64,000 nucleotides of DNA from contig CAWADH010000010.1 in assembly GCA_963780795.1 (NCBI GenBank), forward strand, positions 62,001-126,000, in the 5' to 3' direction. The notes under the pieces were generated by a model, which saw only the letters and a program-made list of their open reading frames with translations, was not told the DNA's origin and made no database searches. Positions within the stretch are counted from its first letter, which is position 1. The number at the start of each line of letters is the position of its first letter. Position numbers and translations under genes: made by a program. Source of the stretch: DATJGR01 sp963780795 (GTDB lineage Bacteria > Pseudomonadota > Gammaproteobacteria > Pseudomonadales > Azotimanducaceae). Below are positions 17,439 to 25,675 of this stretch, piece after piece.

Positions 17439-18965
17439 ATGCGCATCGTCGTCGCCGAAATGAGCCACGAGACGAACACGTTCTCTCCTGTGGTCACGGA
17501 CCTCGCCCGCTTTTCCCACGGCGCGTCGATTCCGCTGGAAGGCGCCGGCGCGGTCGCGACGTTCCGCGGCACGGCCACCGGCCTCGGCGGATTCATCGCA
17601 GTGTGCGAATCGGTGGGCGCCGAAATCGTGCTGGCGATCGCCGCCGGCGCGCCGCCGAGCGGGCGCGTCGAAGACGCAGCGTTCGAGTACATCGCGCAGA
17701 AGATCGTCTCTGCGGCGGCGCAAGGATGCGACGCGATCATGCTCGATCTGCACGGCGCAATGGCGACCCGGACGTACGACGACGGTGAAGGCGAGCTGCT
17801 GCGCCGGATTCGTGCGGTTGCGCCGAACGTTCCGATCGCTGTCGCGCTCGACATGCACGCGAATCTCTACCCGGAGATGGTAGCGCGCGCCGACGTCATC
17901 GCCGGTTATCAGACGTACCCGCACATCGACATGGACGGAACCGCAGAGCGCGCCGGCCGCGCGCTGCTGAAGATGATCGAAGGCTCCGCGGCGCCGACGA
18001 TGGTGTGGGGCAACGCGCCGATGCTGCCGCACGTGATGCGCCAGGGCACCGACGACTTTCCAAACGCGCAGTTGCAGGCCCGCGCGAGAGAGATGGAGCA
18101 GGAAGGCGCACTGGCCGTGAGCCTGTTCACCGGATTTCCACACGCAGACATCGAGCAGGCGGGATTGTCGGTGGTCGTCGTCACCGACGGCGACAAACGC
18201 CAGGCCGAGATCTGGCGCGACGAACTGCTCGATCGCGCGTGGAACGACCGCGCCGCGTTCGTGTATCGGCCCGAACCGCTGACGGAGTCAGTCGCGCGCG
18301 CCAAAGCGCTCGGCGCCGCACCGGGCATTCTCGAAGCGGAGCAGGGCCCGATCGTGCTGCTCGACCACTACGACAACACCGCGTCGGGCGGAACGATGGA
18401 TACCACCGAAGTGCTCGCCGAAATCCTGCGTCAGGGGCTCGACGACGTAGCCGTGTTCGGCATCTTCGATCCCGAAGCCGTGCAGGAGATGGTGCGCGCA
18501 GGAGTCGGCGCCAAGATAACGATTTCACTCGGGGGCAAGCAGCCGATGCCGTCGATCGCGCGGCAGAGCACGCCGCTGACGGTAACCGGTCGCGTGAAAT
18601 TGATTTCCGACGGCAACTTCCCGGCCACCGTGGCGATGTCGCGCGGCTTGACGATGCGCATGGGTACCACGGTAGTGCTATCCACCGGCAACGCCGACAT
18701 CGTGGTGATCTCTCGCCACATCGAACCGTTCGATCCGGGTTGCTTCACCTCGCTCGGCATCGATCCGGCGCGCCGCAAATACCTCATGCTGAAGAGCCGC
18801 ATCCACTATCGCGTCGGCTTCAAGAAGATCGCGCGCGCGATCGTCGAATGCGCGGGCGTCGGCGTCTGCACGTCGGACTATTCCGAACTCACTTTCGAGA
18901 AGGTGCGCCGGCCGATCTATCCGCTCGACGGCGTGAATACTCGGGACGGTGGAACAGAGTTGTAG
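17439..18965 (+). CDS. M81 family metallopeptidase (MlrC-like)
   Basis: A 508-residue cytoplasmic protein of the MlrC (microcystinase C) family. It starts MRIVVAEMSHETNTFSP, with the family's conserved acidic and His residues, and continues with DLHGAMATRTYDDGEGELL and ALDMHANLYPEM, the metal-binding region. Length about 500 is normal. Members cleave peptides that contain unusual residues; the name does not mean microcystin use. It is divergent from the POT oligopeptide transporter, which could supply its substrates. Confidence 0.9.
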   Translation: MRIVVAEMSHETNTFSPVVTDLARFSHGASIPLEGAGAVATFRGTATGLGGFIAVCESVGAEIVLAIAAGAPPSGRVEDAAFEYIAQKIVSAAAQGCDAIMLDLHGAMATRTYDDGEGELLRRIRAVAPNVPIAVALDMHANLYPEMVARADVIAGYQTYPHIDMDGTAERAGRALLKMIEGSAAPTMVWGNAPMLPHVMRQGTDDFPNAQLQARAREMEQEGALAVSLFTGFPHADIEQAGLSVVVVTDGDKRQAEIWRDELLDRAWNDRAAFVYRPEPLTESVARAKALGAAPGILEAEQGPIVLLDHYDNTASGGTMDTTEVLAEILRQGLDDVAVFGIFDPEAVQEMVRAGVGAKITISLGGKQPMPSIARQSTPLTVTGRVKLISDGNFPATVAMSRGLTMRMGTTVVLSTGNADIVVISRHIEPFDPGCFTSLGIDPARRKYLMLKSRIHYRVGFKKIARAIVECAGVGVCTSDYSELTFEKVRRPIYPLDGVNTRDGGTEL

Positions 18966-19017
18966 CTCGGTGGAGGTGGCGGCTGGGTATCCTTGAATTC
19001 GATGTGTCGCACTCGGC

Positions 19018-19974
19018 TCAACTCGCGTTCTTCAGCGTATACAGCAGCGAATCGAGGTCGACGTTGCCGCCCGAGACGATGACGCCGATCCGTGGAGCAC
19101 GGCGCGATGGCGGCGCTTCCATCAACGCGGCCAACGGCACTGCGCCGGACGGTTCGACCACCAGCTTCATGCGTTCGTAGAACAGCCGCGTCGCGGCGAT
19201 GATCGCGCTCTCGCTGGCGAGTTCCACCGTTACCCGATGGCTCGACAGAATGTCGAAATTGATCTGTCCGAGCGGCGTGCGTAAACCGTCGGCGATCGTT
19301 GCCGGATTGCGCATCGGCTCGATGCGGCCGTTGGCGAGTGAGCGAAACGCATCGTCGGCGCGCGATGGTTCCGCAGCGATCACATCCACGTCGGGATCGA
19401 TGCCGCGCACCGCGATCGCGGCGCCCGACGCCAGTCCGCCGCCGCCCACGGGCACCCAGAGTTGCTCGATGTCGGGTACCTGCTCGAGCAGTTCCACGGT
19501 GGCGGTGCCCTGTCCCGCCACAATTCGCGGGTCGTCGTAGGGCGGCACGAAATGCGCGCCGGTTTGCCGCACCACCTCCTCCAGCGCCGATTCGCGCGCA
19601 GGCACGTTCGGTGCGCATTCGGTCACGATGCCGCCGTAACCTTCGATCGCGGCGCGCTTCACGCGAGGCGCGTTCGACGGCACCACGATGTATGCGGGGA
19701 TGCCGCGGATGCCGGCGGCGATCGCGAGCGCCGCGCCGTGATTACCGGACGAATGCGTCGCCACGCCGAGGTCTGCTTCGGCATTCGCCAACGACAGCAC
19801 GGCGTTCAATGCACCGCGGATCTTGAACGACCCACCGCGCTGCAGGCTCTCGAACTTGAACGTCACCTTGGCGCCCAACAGCTCGTCGATGGCGCGACTG
19901 GTGAAAACCGGCGTGTAACGGATGTGCGGGCGGATCCGGTCGTGCGCCTCGCGGATGTCGTCGAGGCTCACCAT
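19018..19974 (-). CDS. PLP-dependent threonine/serine dehydratase-like enzyme
   Basis: A 318-residue fold-type II PLP enzyme. The Schiff-base Lys is in GGSFKIRGA, the substrate loop in THSSGNHGAALA, and the phosphate-binding glycine loop in PVGGGGLASG. It lacks a C-terminal ACT domain, so it is a catabolic-type threonine/serine dehydratase or a serine racemase/hydroxyaspartate dehydratase relative. It starts 2 bp after the stop of the CaiB CoA-transferase gene on the same strand, so the two are one transcript. Confidence 0.9.
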   Translation of the reverse strand: MVSLDDIREAHDRIRPHIRYTPVFTSRAIDELLGAKVTFKFESLQRGGSFKIRGALNAVLSLANAEADLGVATHSSGNHGAALAIAAGIRGIPAYIVVPSNAPRVKRAAIEGYGGIVTECAPNVPARESALEEVVRQTGAHFVPPYDDPRIVAGQGTATVELLEQVPDIEQLWVPVGGGGLASGAAIAVRGIDPDVDVIAAEPSRADDAFRSLANGRIEPMRNPATIADGLRTPLGQINFDILSSHRVTVELASESAIIAATRLFYERMKLVVEPSGAVPLAALMEAPPSRRAPRIGVIVSGGNVDLDSLLYTLKNAS

Positions 19975-19976
19975 CG

Positions 19977-21173
19977 TCAGATGACGCCGTCTCGCACGAG
20001 CGCGGCGCGCGCGGCCTCATCGAGCCCGAGCAGACCGCCGTAGATCTCGTCGTTGTGCGCGCCGAGCGCGGGACCGGGCCAGCGCACGGTGCCCTGCGTG
20101 GCGGACATGCGCGGAAACACGTCCTGCATCTTCAGGTCTTCGAACTGCGGATGCGGCACATCGACGATCGAACGTCGCGCGGCAAAGTGCGGATCCGACA
20201 ACATGTCCGGCGCCCGGTAGATGCGCCCCGCAGGCACACCAAAATCGTTGAGGCGCTGCAACAGCGGCTCGGCATCGAGCGTGCCGCTCCACGCCGAGAT
20301 CAGCGCGTCGAGTTCGGCCTGATTCTCGCCGCGGGCGACGTGGTCGACGAAACGTGGATCGCGCGCGAGTTCGGCGCGCTGCATCGCGTCGCACAAGCGA
20401 GCGAATACCGAATCCTGATTAGCGCCCATCACGATCATCTCGCCGGTTTTCGTCGGATAGACGTTCGACGGTGCGGTTTTCGGGAGTATCGCGCCGCTGC
20501 GTTCGCGGATGAATCCGCCGGCCGTGTACTCCGGCACGGTCGACTCCATCATCGCAAGCACTGCTTCGTAGATCGCCGAGTCGACCACCTGGCCAAGCCC
20601 GCTGTTCGTTCGATGATGCAGCGCCGCCAGCGCGCCGACGCACGCAAACGTCGCCGCGAGCGAGTCACCGATCGACAGCCCCACGCGTACCGGCGGCCGG
20701 TCGGGATCGCCGGCGAGATAGCGGATGCCGCCCATCGCCTCGCCGACGGAACCATAACCGGCGCGCTCCGCGTAGGGTCCGGTCTGACCGAAACCGGAGA
20801 CGCGCACCATGATCAGGCCGCGATTGATCGCAGCGAGTTCCGGATAGCCGAGCCCCCATTTCTCCATCGTGCCCGGCCGGAAGTTCTCGATCAGGATGTC
20901 GGCGTGCACGACCAGGTCGCGCAACAGCTGCTGGCCGCGCGGCTCGCGCAGATTCAGCGTCGCGCTCTTCTTGTTGCGCGCGATCACGCTCCACCACACC
21001 GGCACGCCGCGACCCCAATCGCGCATGGCATCGCCGATGCCGGGCGGTTCCAGTTTGATGATCTCGGCGCCCATGTCGCCGAGCAGTTGGCCGCAGAACG
21101 GGCCAGCGATGAGTTGTCCGAGTTCGAGCACGCGGATGTCGGCGAGCGGGCCGTGGTTCGAGCGATCCGTCAT
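19977..21173 (-). CDS. CaiB/BaiF family (type III) CoA-transferase
   Basis: A 398-residue family III CoA-transferase. Typical blocks are RVLELGQLIAGPFCGQLLGD near the N-terminus, ADILIENFRPGTMEKWGLGY in the middle, and SIGDSLAATFACVGALAAL, where the catalytic Asp of the family lies. It moves CoA between carboxylic acids; the acids are unknown. It is followed within 2 bp by the PLP dehydratase. Confidence 0.92.
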   Translation of the reverse strand: MTDRSNHGPLADIRVLELGQLIAGPFCGQLLGDMGAEIIKLEPPGIGDAMRDWGRGVPVWWSVIARNKKSATLNLREPRGQQLLRDLVVHADILIENFRPGTMEKWGLGYPELAAINRGLIMVRVSGFGQTGPYAERAGYGSVGEAMGGIRYLAGDPDRPPVRVGLSIGDSLAATFACVGALAALHHRTNSGLGQVVDSAIYEAVLAMMESTVPEYTAGGFIRERSGAILPKTAPSNVYPTKTGEMIVMGANQDSVFARLCDAMQRAELARDPRFVDHVARGENQAELDALISAWSGTLDAEPLLQRLNDFGVPAGRIYRAPDMLSDPHFAARRSIVDVPHPQFEDLKMQDVFPRMSATQGTVRWPGPALGAHNDEIYGGLLGLDEAARAALVRDGVI

Positions 21174-21246
21174 GTACGGTCTGCGGAAGTTGCGGGCTCG
21201 TTATGCTAACCCGATACGCCGCGATCGTTGACGATCGGGCGTGCGG

Positions 21247-21453
21247 CTACAGCTGCAGGAAATACGGCAGCGCCATAAAGGCAACGCACACCGCGACCAT
21301 CACGGCGGTGCCGTCGATGAAATACGGCACGCCGATCAGTGCCAGTCCGGATATGAACGGCACCAGTTTCCGCTGCCTGCGACCGTAGATGAGGTAGCCG
21401 GTGCCGATCGCGCCGAACAATACCGACCAGACGATGGACGCTTCGTCATCCAT
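21247..21453 (-). CDS. Small membrane protein, two to three helices
   Basis: A 68-residue, almost wholly hydrophobic protein with the pattern IVWSVLFGAIGTGYLIYGRRQ, then two further hydrophobic stretches separated by IGVPYF. Short proteins of this type are common in proteobacteria, often labelled amino acid transport protein without evidence. It lies between the CaiB gene and two hairpin repeats. No function is assigned. Confidence 0.65.
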   Translation of the reverse strand: MDDEASIVWSVLFGAIGTGYLIYGRRQRKLVPFISGLALIGVPYFIDGTAVMVAVCVAFMALPYFLQL

Positions 21454-21469
21454 GGCAAAGACACCGATG

Positions 21470-21540
21470 AGTCATTACCGGTGCCTGGCACCGGCGATGA
21501 CTTGTTGAGTTACGAATCGGTGCCTGGCACCGGCGTTGAC
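21470..21540. repeat. Pair of REP-like palindromes, GGTGCC-T-GGCACC core
   Basis: Two copies of the palindrome CGGTGCCTGGCACCG lie 40 bp apart (cores 21478-21494 and 21518-21532). Each is followed by GCG, A or T, then TGACT. The first is extended on both sides by AGTCAT and ATGACT, the second by GAGT and ACTC, so each can fold into a long hairpin. They fill the gap between the small membrane protein gene and the HMG-CoA lyase gene, downstream of the latter. They could act as terminators or mRNA stabilisers, or be REP elements. Confidence 0.75.
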
Positions 21541-21543
21541 TCG

Positions 21544-22446
21544 TCACGGGAAGGCACCGGCGCGGCTGACCATCGCGGGCAGCTCTTTGCCGAGTACGCC
21601 GCTGAGCCAGTGCGCGGTGTCGATCACCTCGGCGAGGTCGCCGTCGTGGCCGATCTTCATGCGATCGAGCATGTAGATGAGGTCTTCGGTGCCGATGTTG
21701 CCGGTGGCCTTCGGCGCGAACGGACAGCCGCCGATGCCGCCGATGCTGGCGTCGAGCGTCTCGACGCCCACCTGCAGCGCCGCGAACGCATTCGCGATGC
21801 CGGTGTTGCGGGTATTGTGGAAGTGCGCGCGCAGCGGCAGCGCCCCCAACGACTGATGTAAGGCGCCGAACAGGTCGAGCACCTGGCCCGGCACCGCGAC
21901 GCCGATCGTATCGGCCAGCGCGAGTTCGACCGGACCTGCGTCGGCAAGCCGCTTCGCGATGTCGAGCACGCAGCGCGCATCGACGTCGCCCTCGAACGGA
22001 CACCCGAACGCGACCGCGATGGTTGCCGTGGCGCGAAAACCGCGACGCGATGCATCACGCAGGATTTCGCAGCCGACCGCGACGGCTTCATCGACGCTCT
22101 GGCCCTGATTGCGCGTGCCGAACGTATCGGTGGCTGGCACCACCATGCCGACTTCCTGCAACCGCTCGGTGGCGAGCGCGCGGTCGTAGCCGCGGCGGTT
22201 CAGTATCAACCCTGCATACGTGACGTCGCCGCGCTGCGGCAGGCCTTTGCACACCGCTTCCGCATCGGCCATCTGCGGCACGCGCGCCGGGTGCACGAAG
22301 CTCGTCACTTCGATGCGCTTGAAGCCGGCCGCGAGCGCGCGGTGGATCAGCGTCAGCTTGTCGTCGGTCGAGAGAATCGCCGACTCGTTCTGCAGCCCGT
22401 CGCGCGGACTGACTTCCATCACGGTGACCGACGATGCGAGCGTCAT
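21544..22446 (-). CDS. Hydroxymethylglutaryl-CoA lyase family protein
   Basis: A 300-residue TIM-barrel lyase splitting HMG-CoA to acetoacetate and acetyl-CoA, the last step of leucine degradation. Visible family signatures are EVSPRDGLQNE at the N-terminus, HFHNTRNTGIANAFAAL, and the active-site loop GIGGCPFAPKATGNI containing the catalytic Cys. Its ATG overlaps the glnS stop (ATGA). No other leucine-degradation genes are adjacent, although an acyl-CoA carboxylase beta subunit lies at 7.5 kb. Confidence 0.9.
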   Translation of the reverse strand: MTLASSVTVMEVSPRDGLQNESAILSTDDKLTLIHRALAAGFKRIEVTSFVHPARVPQMADAEAVCKGLPQRGDVTYAGLILNRRGYDRALATERLQEVGMVVPATDTFGTRNQGQSVDEAVAVGCEILRDASRRGFRATATIAVAFGCPFEGDVDARCVLDIAKRLADAGPVELALADTIGVAVPGQVLDLFGALHQSLGALPLRAHFHNTRNTGIANAFAALQVGVETLDASIGGIGGCPFAPKATGNIGTEDLIYMLDRMKIGHDGDLAEVIDTAHWLSGVLGKELPAMVSRAGAFP

Positions 22447-24170
22447 TTGCGCTTCTCGACCATAAGCCGTGATCCCGACGCCGCGACCTTACCCGGCTCT
22501 TTGACGCCGACATCCTTTGCGGCGTCTTCGCGCAACGCAACCGTGCGATTGAACACCGGCCGGTCGGCCCGATGCGTATCGTCTTTGCAGAAGTAGCCGA
22601 GCCGCTCGAACTGGAAACGCGGCGCATCGGACTCCACGATCGCACGTTCGACGAAGCCCCTTCGCACCGCGAGCGACGCCGGGTTCAGTGCGCTCGTGAA
22701 TTCGAGCTTCGCCGGGTTCGGATCGTTGAACAGATGTTCGTACAAGCGAAATTCCGCCGGCACCGCCGATCCCGCAGACACCCAGTGGATGACGCCTTTC
22801 GGCTTGAGACCGCTGGTGTCGGAACCGCTCTTCGACTCCGGCACGTAGCTGCAGCGCAACTCCGTCACCGCGCCGCCGGTGTCTTCGATCACCTCGTCGC
22901 AGCGGATGATGAAGCCGTTGCGCAACCGCACCATGCCACCCGGCACCAGGCGCTTGTATTTTGGCGGCGGCACCTTCGCGAAATCGTCGCGCTCGATGTA
23001 CAGCGTGCGTCCGAACGAGAGCTGCCGCGCCCCCATATCGGGCCGTTGGGGATGCCACGCTGCCGACAGCGCCTCGTCCGTTGCATTCGGATAGTTCGTA
23101 ATCGTCACTTTCAGCGGGTCGACCACCGCCATGCCGCGCGGCGCGGTCGCCTCGAGATCGTGGCGGATACAGAACTCGAGCAGACTGAGTTCGATGACGT
23201 TGTCCTGCTTCGTTACTCCGATGCGGCCGCAGAAGTCGCGGATCGCAGCGGGCGTTACGCCACGCCGCCGCAAGCCGGCGATCGTGGGCATGCGCGGATC
23301 GTCCCAGCCGGCAACATGATTGCCGGCGACGAGTTCGTGCAGCAGACGTTTGCTCATTACGGTGTATTCGAGGCCGAGGCGCGAGAACTCGATCTGCGGC
23401 GGATGGAAGTTCACGTTGATGTTGTCGAGCACCCAGTCGTAGAGCGGACGGTGATCTTCGAACTCGAGCGTGCACAGCGAGTGCGTAACGCCCTCGAGCG
23501 CATCGCAGATGCAGTGGGTGAAGTCGTACGTCGGATAGATGCACCACGCGTCGCCGGTGCGCTGATGATGCGCGTGCCGGATGCGATACAGCACGGGGTC
23601 GCGCATGTTGACGTTCGGCGACGCCATGTCGATCTTCGCGCGCAACACGTACGCGCCGTCGGTAAATTCGCCGCTGCGCATGCGCGTGAACAGATCGACG
23701 CTCTCGGCGATCGGCCGGTTGCGGTGCGGACTCTCCGTGCCAGGCTCCGTCAGCGTGCCGCGCGTGGTGCGAATCGCGTCGGCGGACAGGCCGTCGACGA
23801 ACGCTTTGCCGTCGCGAATGAGCTGCATCGCGAAGTCGTACAGCTGCTCGAAGTAATCGCTTGCGTAGGTGAGGTGCTCGCCCCAGTCGAAACCGAGCCA
23901 GCGTACGTCCTGCTGAATCGACTCGACGTATTCGTCGTCTTCCTTCAGCGGATTGGTGTCGTCGAAGCGCAGATAGCAGTAGCCGCCGAACTCGCGCGCA
24001 ACGCCGAAGTTCAGGCAGATGCTCTTCGCGTGGCCGATGTGCAGATAGCCGTTCGGCTCCGGCGGAAAGCGCGTCACGATGCCGGTTACCACCTTTTCAT
24101 CGAGGTCGTGGCGAACGCGCTGGCGGATGAAATCGTTCGATTCGGCCGGCTTGGAAGCTTCCAGTGACAT
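22443..24170 (-). CDS. glnS: Glutamine--tRNA ligase
   Basis: A 575-residue class I aminoacyl-tRNA synthetase. The ATP site motifs are PPEPNGYLHIGHAKS (HIGH) and VMSKR (KMSKS type); FDDTNP and the GWDDPRMPT region are also typical of GlnRS, and a C-terminal anticodon-binding domain follows. MSLEASKPAE at 24170 is the likely start; the open frame upstream lacks similarity. A true GlnRS in a bacterium supports a gamma- or betaproteobacterial host. Translation is coupled to the HMG-CoA lyase gene by a 4-bp overlap. Confidence 0.96.
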   Translation of the reverse strand: MSLEASKPAESNDFIRQRVRHDLDEKVVTGIVTRFPPEPNGYLHIGHAKSICLNFGVAREFGGYCYLRFDDTNPLKEDDEYVESIQQDVRWLGFDWGEHLTYASDYFEQLYDFAMQLIRDGKAFVDGLSADAIRTTRGTLTEPGTESPHRNRPIAESVDLFTRMRSGEFTDGAYVLRAKIDMASPNVNMRDPVLYRIRHAHHQRTGDAWCIYPTYDFTHCICDALEGVTHSLCTLEFEDHRPLYDWVLDNINVNFHPPQIEFSRLGLEYTVMSKRLLHELVAGNHVAGWDDPRMPTIAGLRRRGVTPAAIRDFCGRIGVTKQDNVIELSLLEFCIRHDLEATAPRGMAVVDPLKVTITNYPNATDEALSAAWHPQRPDMGARQLSFGRTLYIERDDFAKVPPPKYKRLVPGGMVRLRNGFIIRCDEVIEDTGGAVTELRCSYVPESKSGSDTSGLKPKGVIHWVSAGSAVPAEFRLYEHLFNDPNPAKLEFTSALNPASLAVRRGFVERAIVESDAPRFQFERLGYFCKDDTHRADRPVFNRTVALREDAAKDVGVKEPGKVAASGSRLMVEKRK

Positions 24171-24300
24171 GCTTGAGTCCGTGCAGTCCGTAGCGTGGCG
24201 AAAACGCGGCGCATTGTAGCGGAATCGGCGCCGCACCCGCCCGGCAAGCAGGCACAAATATCTCGACTAGACTCTGTCAGAGCACCCCATCGGAGTGGGC

Positions 24301-24882
24301 ATGCAGAGCGAACCGCAGGAACGGAGCCTGAATGAGTTGATCGAGATCGCCAAGCGCGCGCAGAGCATCCTTGGCCATCTCGACCTCGAAGCCATCGCCA
24401 GCCACGACCCGGATGCGGTCGCGAAACTGGCGTCGGTGGCGAATGCCATTCAGGCCCTCGACGACGGCGAAGAAGTCGGCTTCATTCCCGGCATCGACGA
24501 AAACGTCGAAGGACCGCCGGTACTCGATCCGCGCCAGGTGCGCCGCTCGGAATTGATGGAACTGCTCGACAAGGCGGGCTATTCGAACCGGCTCGGCCGC
24601 ATTTACGTGGAGCCGTCCGACACACCGGAGAAGCCGCTCGAATTCGTCGCCCACCAGGACGGCCTGCCGCTGTTCGACATCTGTCTTGCGCCGGATTACA
24701 GCCCGGCCGACGGCGCACACGGCATCTTCATTTCGAACCGCGGCGTGTTCTCGGTGATGGTGCCGAAACCGATCGTCGAGAACCGCTGGCGCGTGCTGCG
24801 CAGCGTGCCGTACGAGAGCGAAGCGGAATTGATCGACACGGTGCGACGCTACATCGCGCGGCCGGCGGCGGGCGAAGGCTGA
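24301..24882 (+). CDS. Conserved-looking hypothetical protein
   Basis: A 193-residue soluble acidic protein. ATG 24301 follows a CGGAG box and is preferred to GTG 24295. The N-terminal third is helical (LNELIEIAKRAQSILGHLDL), the rest mixed, with no signal peptide, membrane segment or known catalytic motif. It faces glnS across a 130-bp divergent gap and converges with the putative immunity gene. Function unknown; nothing ties it to the peptide-secretion locus except position. Confidence 0.7.
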   Translation: MQSEPQERSLNELIEIAKRAQSILGHLDLEAIASHDPDAVAKLASVANAIQALDDGEEVGFIPGIDENVEGPPVLDPRQVRRSELMELLDKAGYSNRLGRIYVEPSDTPEKPLEFVAHQDGLPLFDICLAPDYSPADGAHGIFISNRGVFSVMVPKPIVENRWRVLRSVPYESEAELIDTVRRYIARPAAGEG

Positions 24883-24892
24883 AGGCGCCGCC

Positions 24893-25303
24893 TCATTTGA
24901 ACCGGCGGTATGCGAGATAGCACAAGTAGATCAGTGCAACTCCGCTGAAGAGGCCGATCACCATCGGCAATCCTTCGCCGACCGATGTGGGCGGCGTCGC
25001 GACGGCCAGCCGTACCGACACGACCATCACGCCGACAAAGAACGCGCCGAGCATCGAGTAAACGAGCTTTGGCACCGCCAGCCGGCCTCGCGTATCCCAG
25101 AACCCGATCAACGAACCCGCCCAGCGGAACATCAACACCGACAGCCCGACGCAGATCACAGAGCCTAACAGCACCGGCGGCGTCGGCTGGTGCACAAAGG
25201 TCCACACGGCGAACAGACTCAATGCGGTCATGCCCACGGCGATGACGCCGCAGACATGACCGATGACGCTCGCGAATGGCTTCGGTACTTCGTCGTCAAT
25301 CAC
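24893..25303 (-). CDS. Four-helix membrane protein; candidate immunity protein of the peptide locus
   Basis: 136 residues from GTG 25303, with four clear hydrophobic segments (starting near ASVIGHVCG, PPVLLGSV, KLVYSMLG and LPMVIGLF) and a basic C-terminal YRRFK. No in-frame ATG exists near the start; GTG lies 13 bp after the stop of the double-glycine peptide gene, which suggests coupled translation from the same mRNA. Small polytopic proteins encoded directly downstream of a bacteriocin precursor are often its immunity protein. That role is inferred from position and topology only. Confidence 0.65.
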   Translation of the reverse strand: MIDDEVPKPFASVIGHVCGVIAVGMTALSLFAVWTFVHQPTPPVLLGSVICVGLSVLMFRWAGSLIGFWDTRGRLAVPKLVYSMLGAFFVGVMVVSVRLAVATPPTSVGEGLPMVIGLFSGVALIYLCYLAYRRFK

Positions 25304-25316
25304 GGCGTCACACCAC

Positions 25317-25550
25317 TCAGTTCGACCATTGATAGATGTCGGTGCCCAGCGATTGCCCGGATACTGCGGTGTACGCGGCGTACATTGCCGTGCCCGTTCC
25401 GTATCCCGCTGCGAATGCGACTCCGGTCGCGCCCATGACGTTGCGCAGTGCAATTCCCGCTTCGATCCCGGTAATGCTCACGCCGCCGACATTGATCGAG
25501 TCGACGCCGCCGCTGACCTGATCGATCTCTGCCTGAGAAAGTGTCCTCAT
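25317..25550 (-). CDS. Double-glycine-leader peptide (bacteriocin/microcin precursor-like)
   Basis: A 77-residue peptide starting at ATG 25550 with a strong AAGGAGG box 8 bp upstream. The first 15 residues, MRTLSQAEIDQVSGG, form a classic double-glycine leader (LS..EI..VSGG). Cleavage after GG would release about 62 residues that are Gly/Ala/Ser-rich, hydrophobic in the middle, and carry GxxxG-type spacing (GYGTGTAM), as in pore-forming two-peptide bacteriocins. There is no Cys. A C39-peptidase ABC exporter and its adaptor lie 1-4 kb away on the other strand, and a four-helix protein follows directly. Identification rests on leader and context; antibacterial activity is not shown. Confidence 0.85.
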   Translation of the reverse strand: MRTLSQAEIDQVSGGVDSINVGGVSITGIEAGIALRNVMGATGVAFAAGYGTGTAMYAAYTAVSGQSLGTDIYQWSN

Positions 25551-25675
25551 GCTCGTGTCCTCCTTGACTGATGTTGGGTTCGGGTTCGTGCGACCCGGCA
25601 CTCACGCTACGCCGCAGCGCCGCGGGCGAAAACCGTTCCGTCTGCTTCGGCTGTGCGACATCGCCCTTCGACGAA

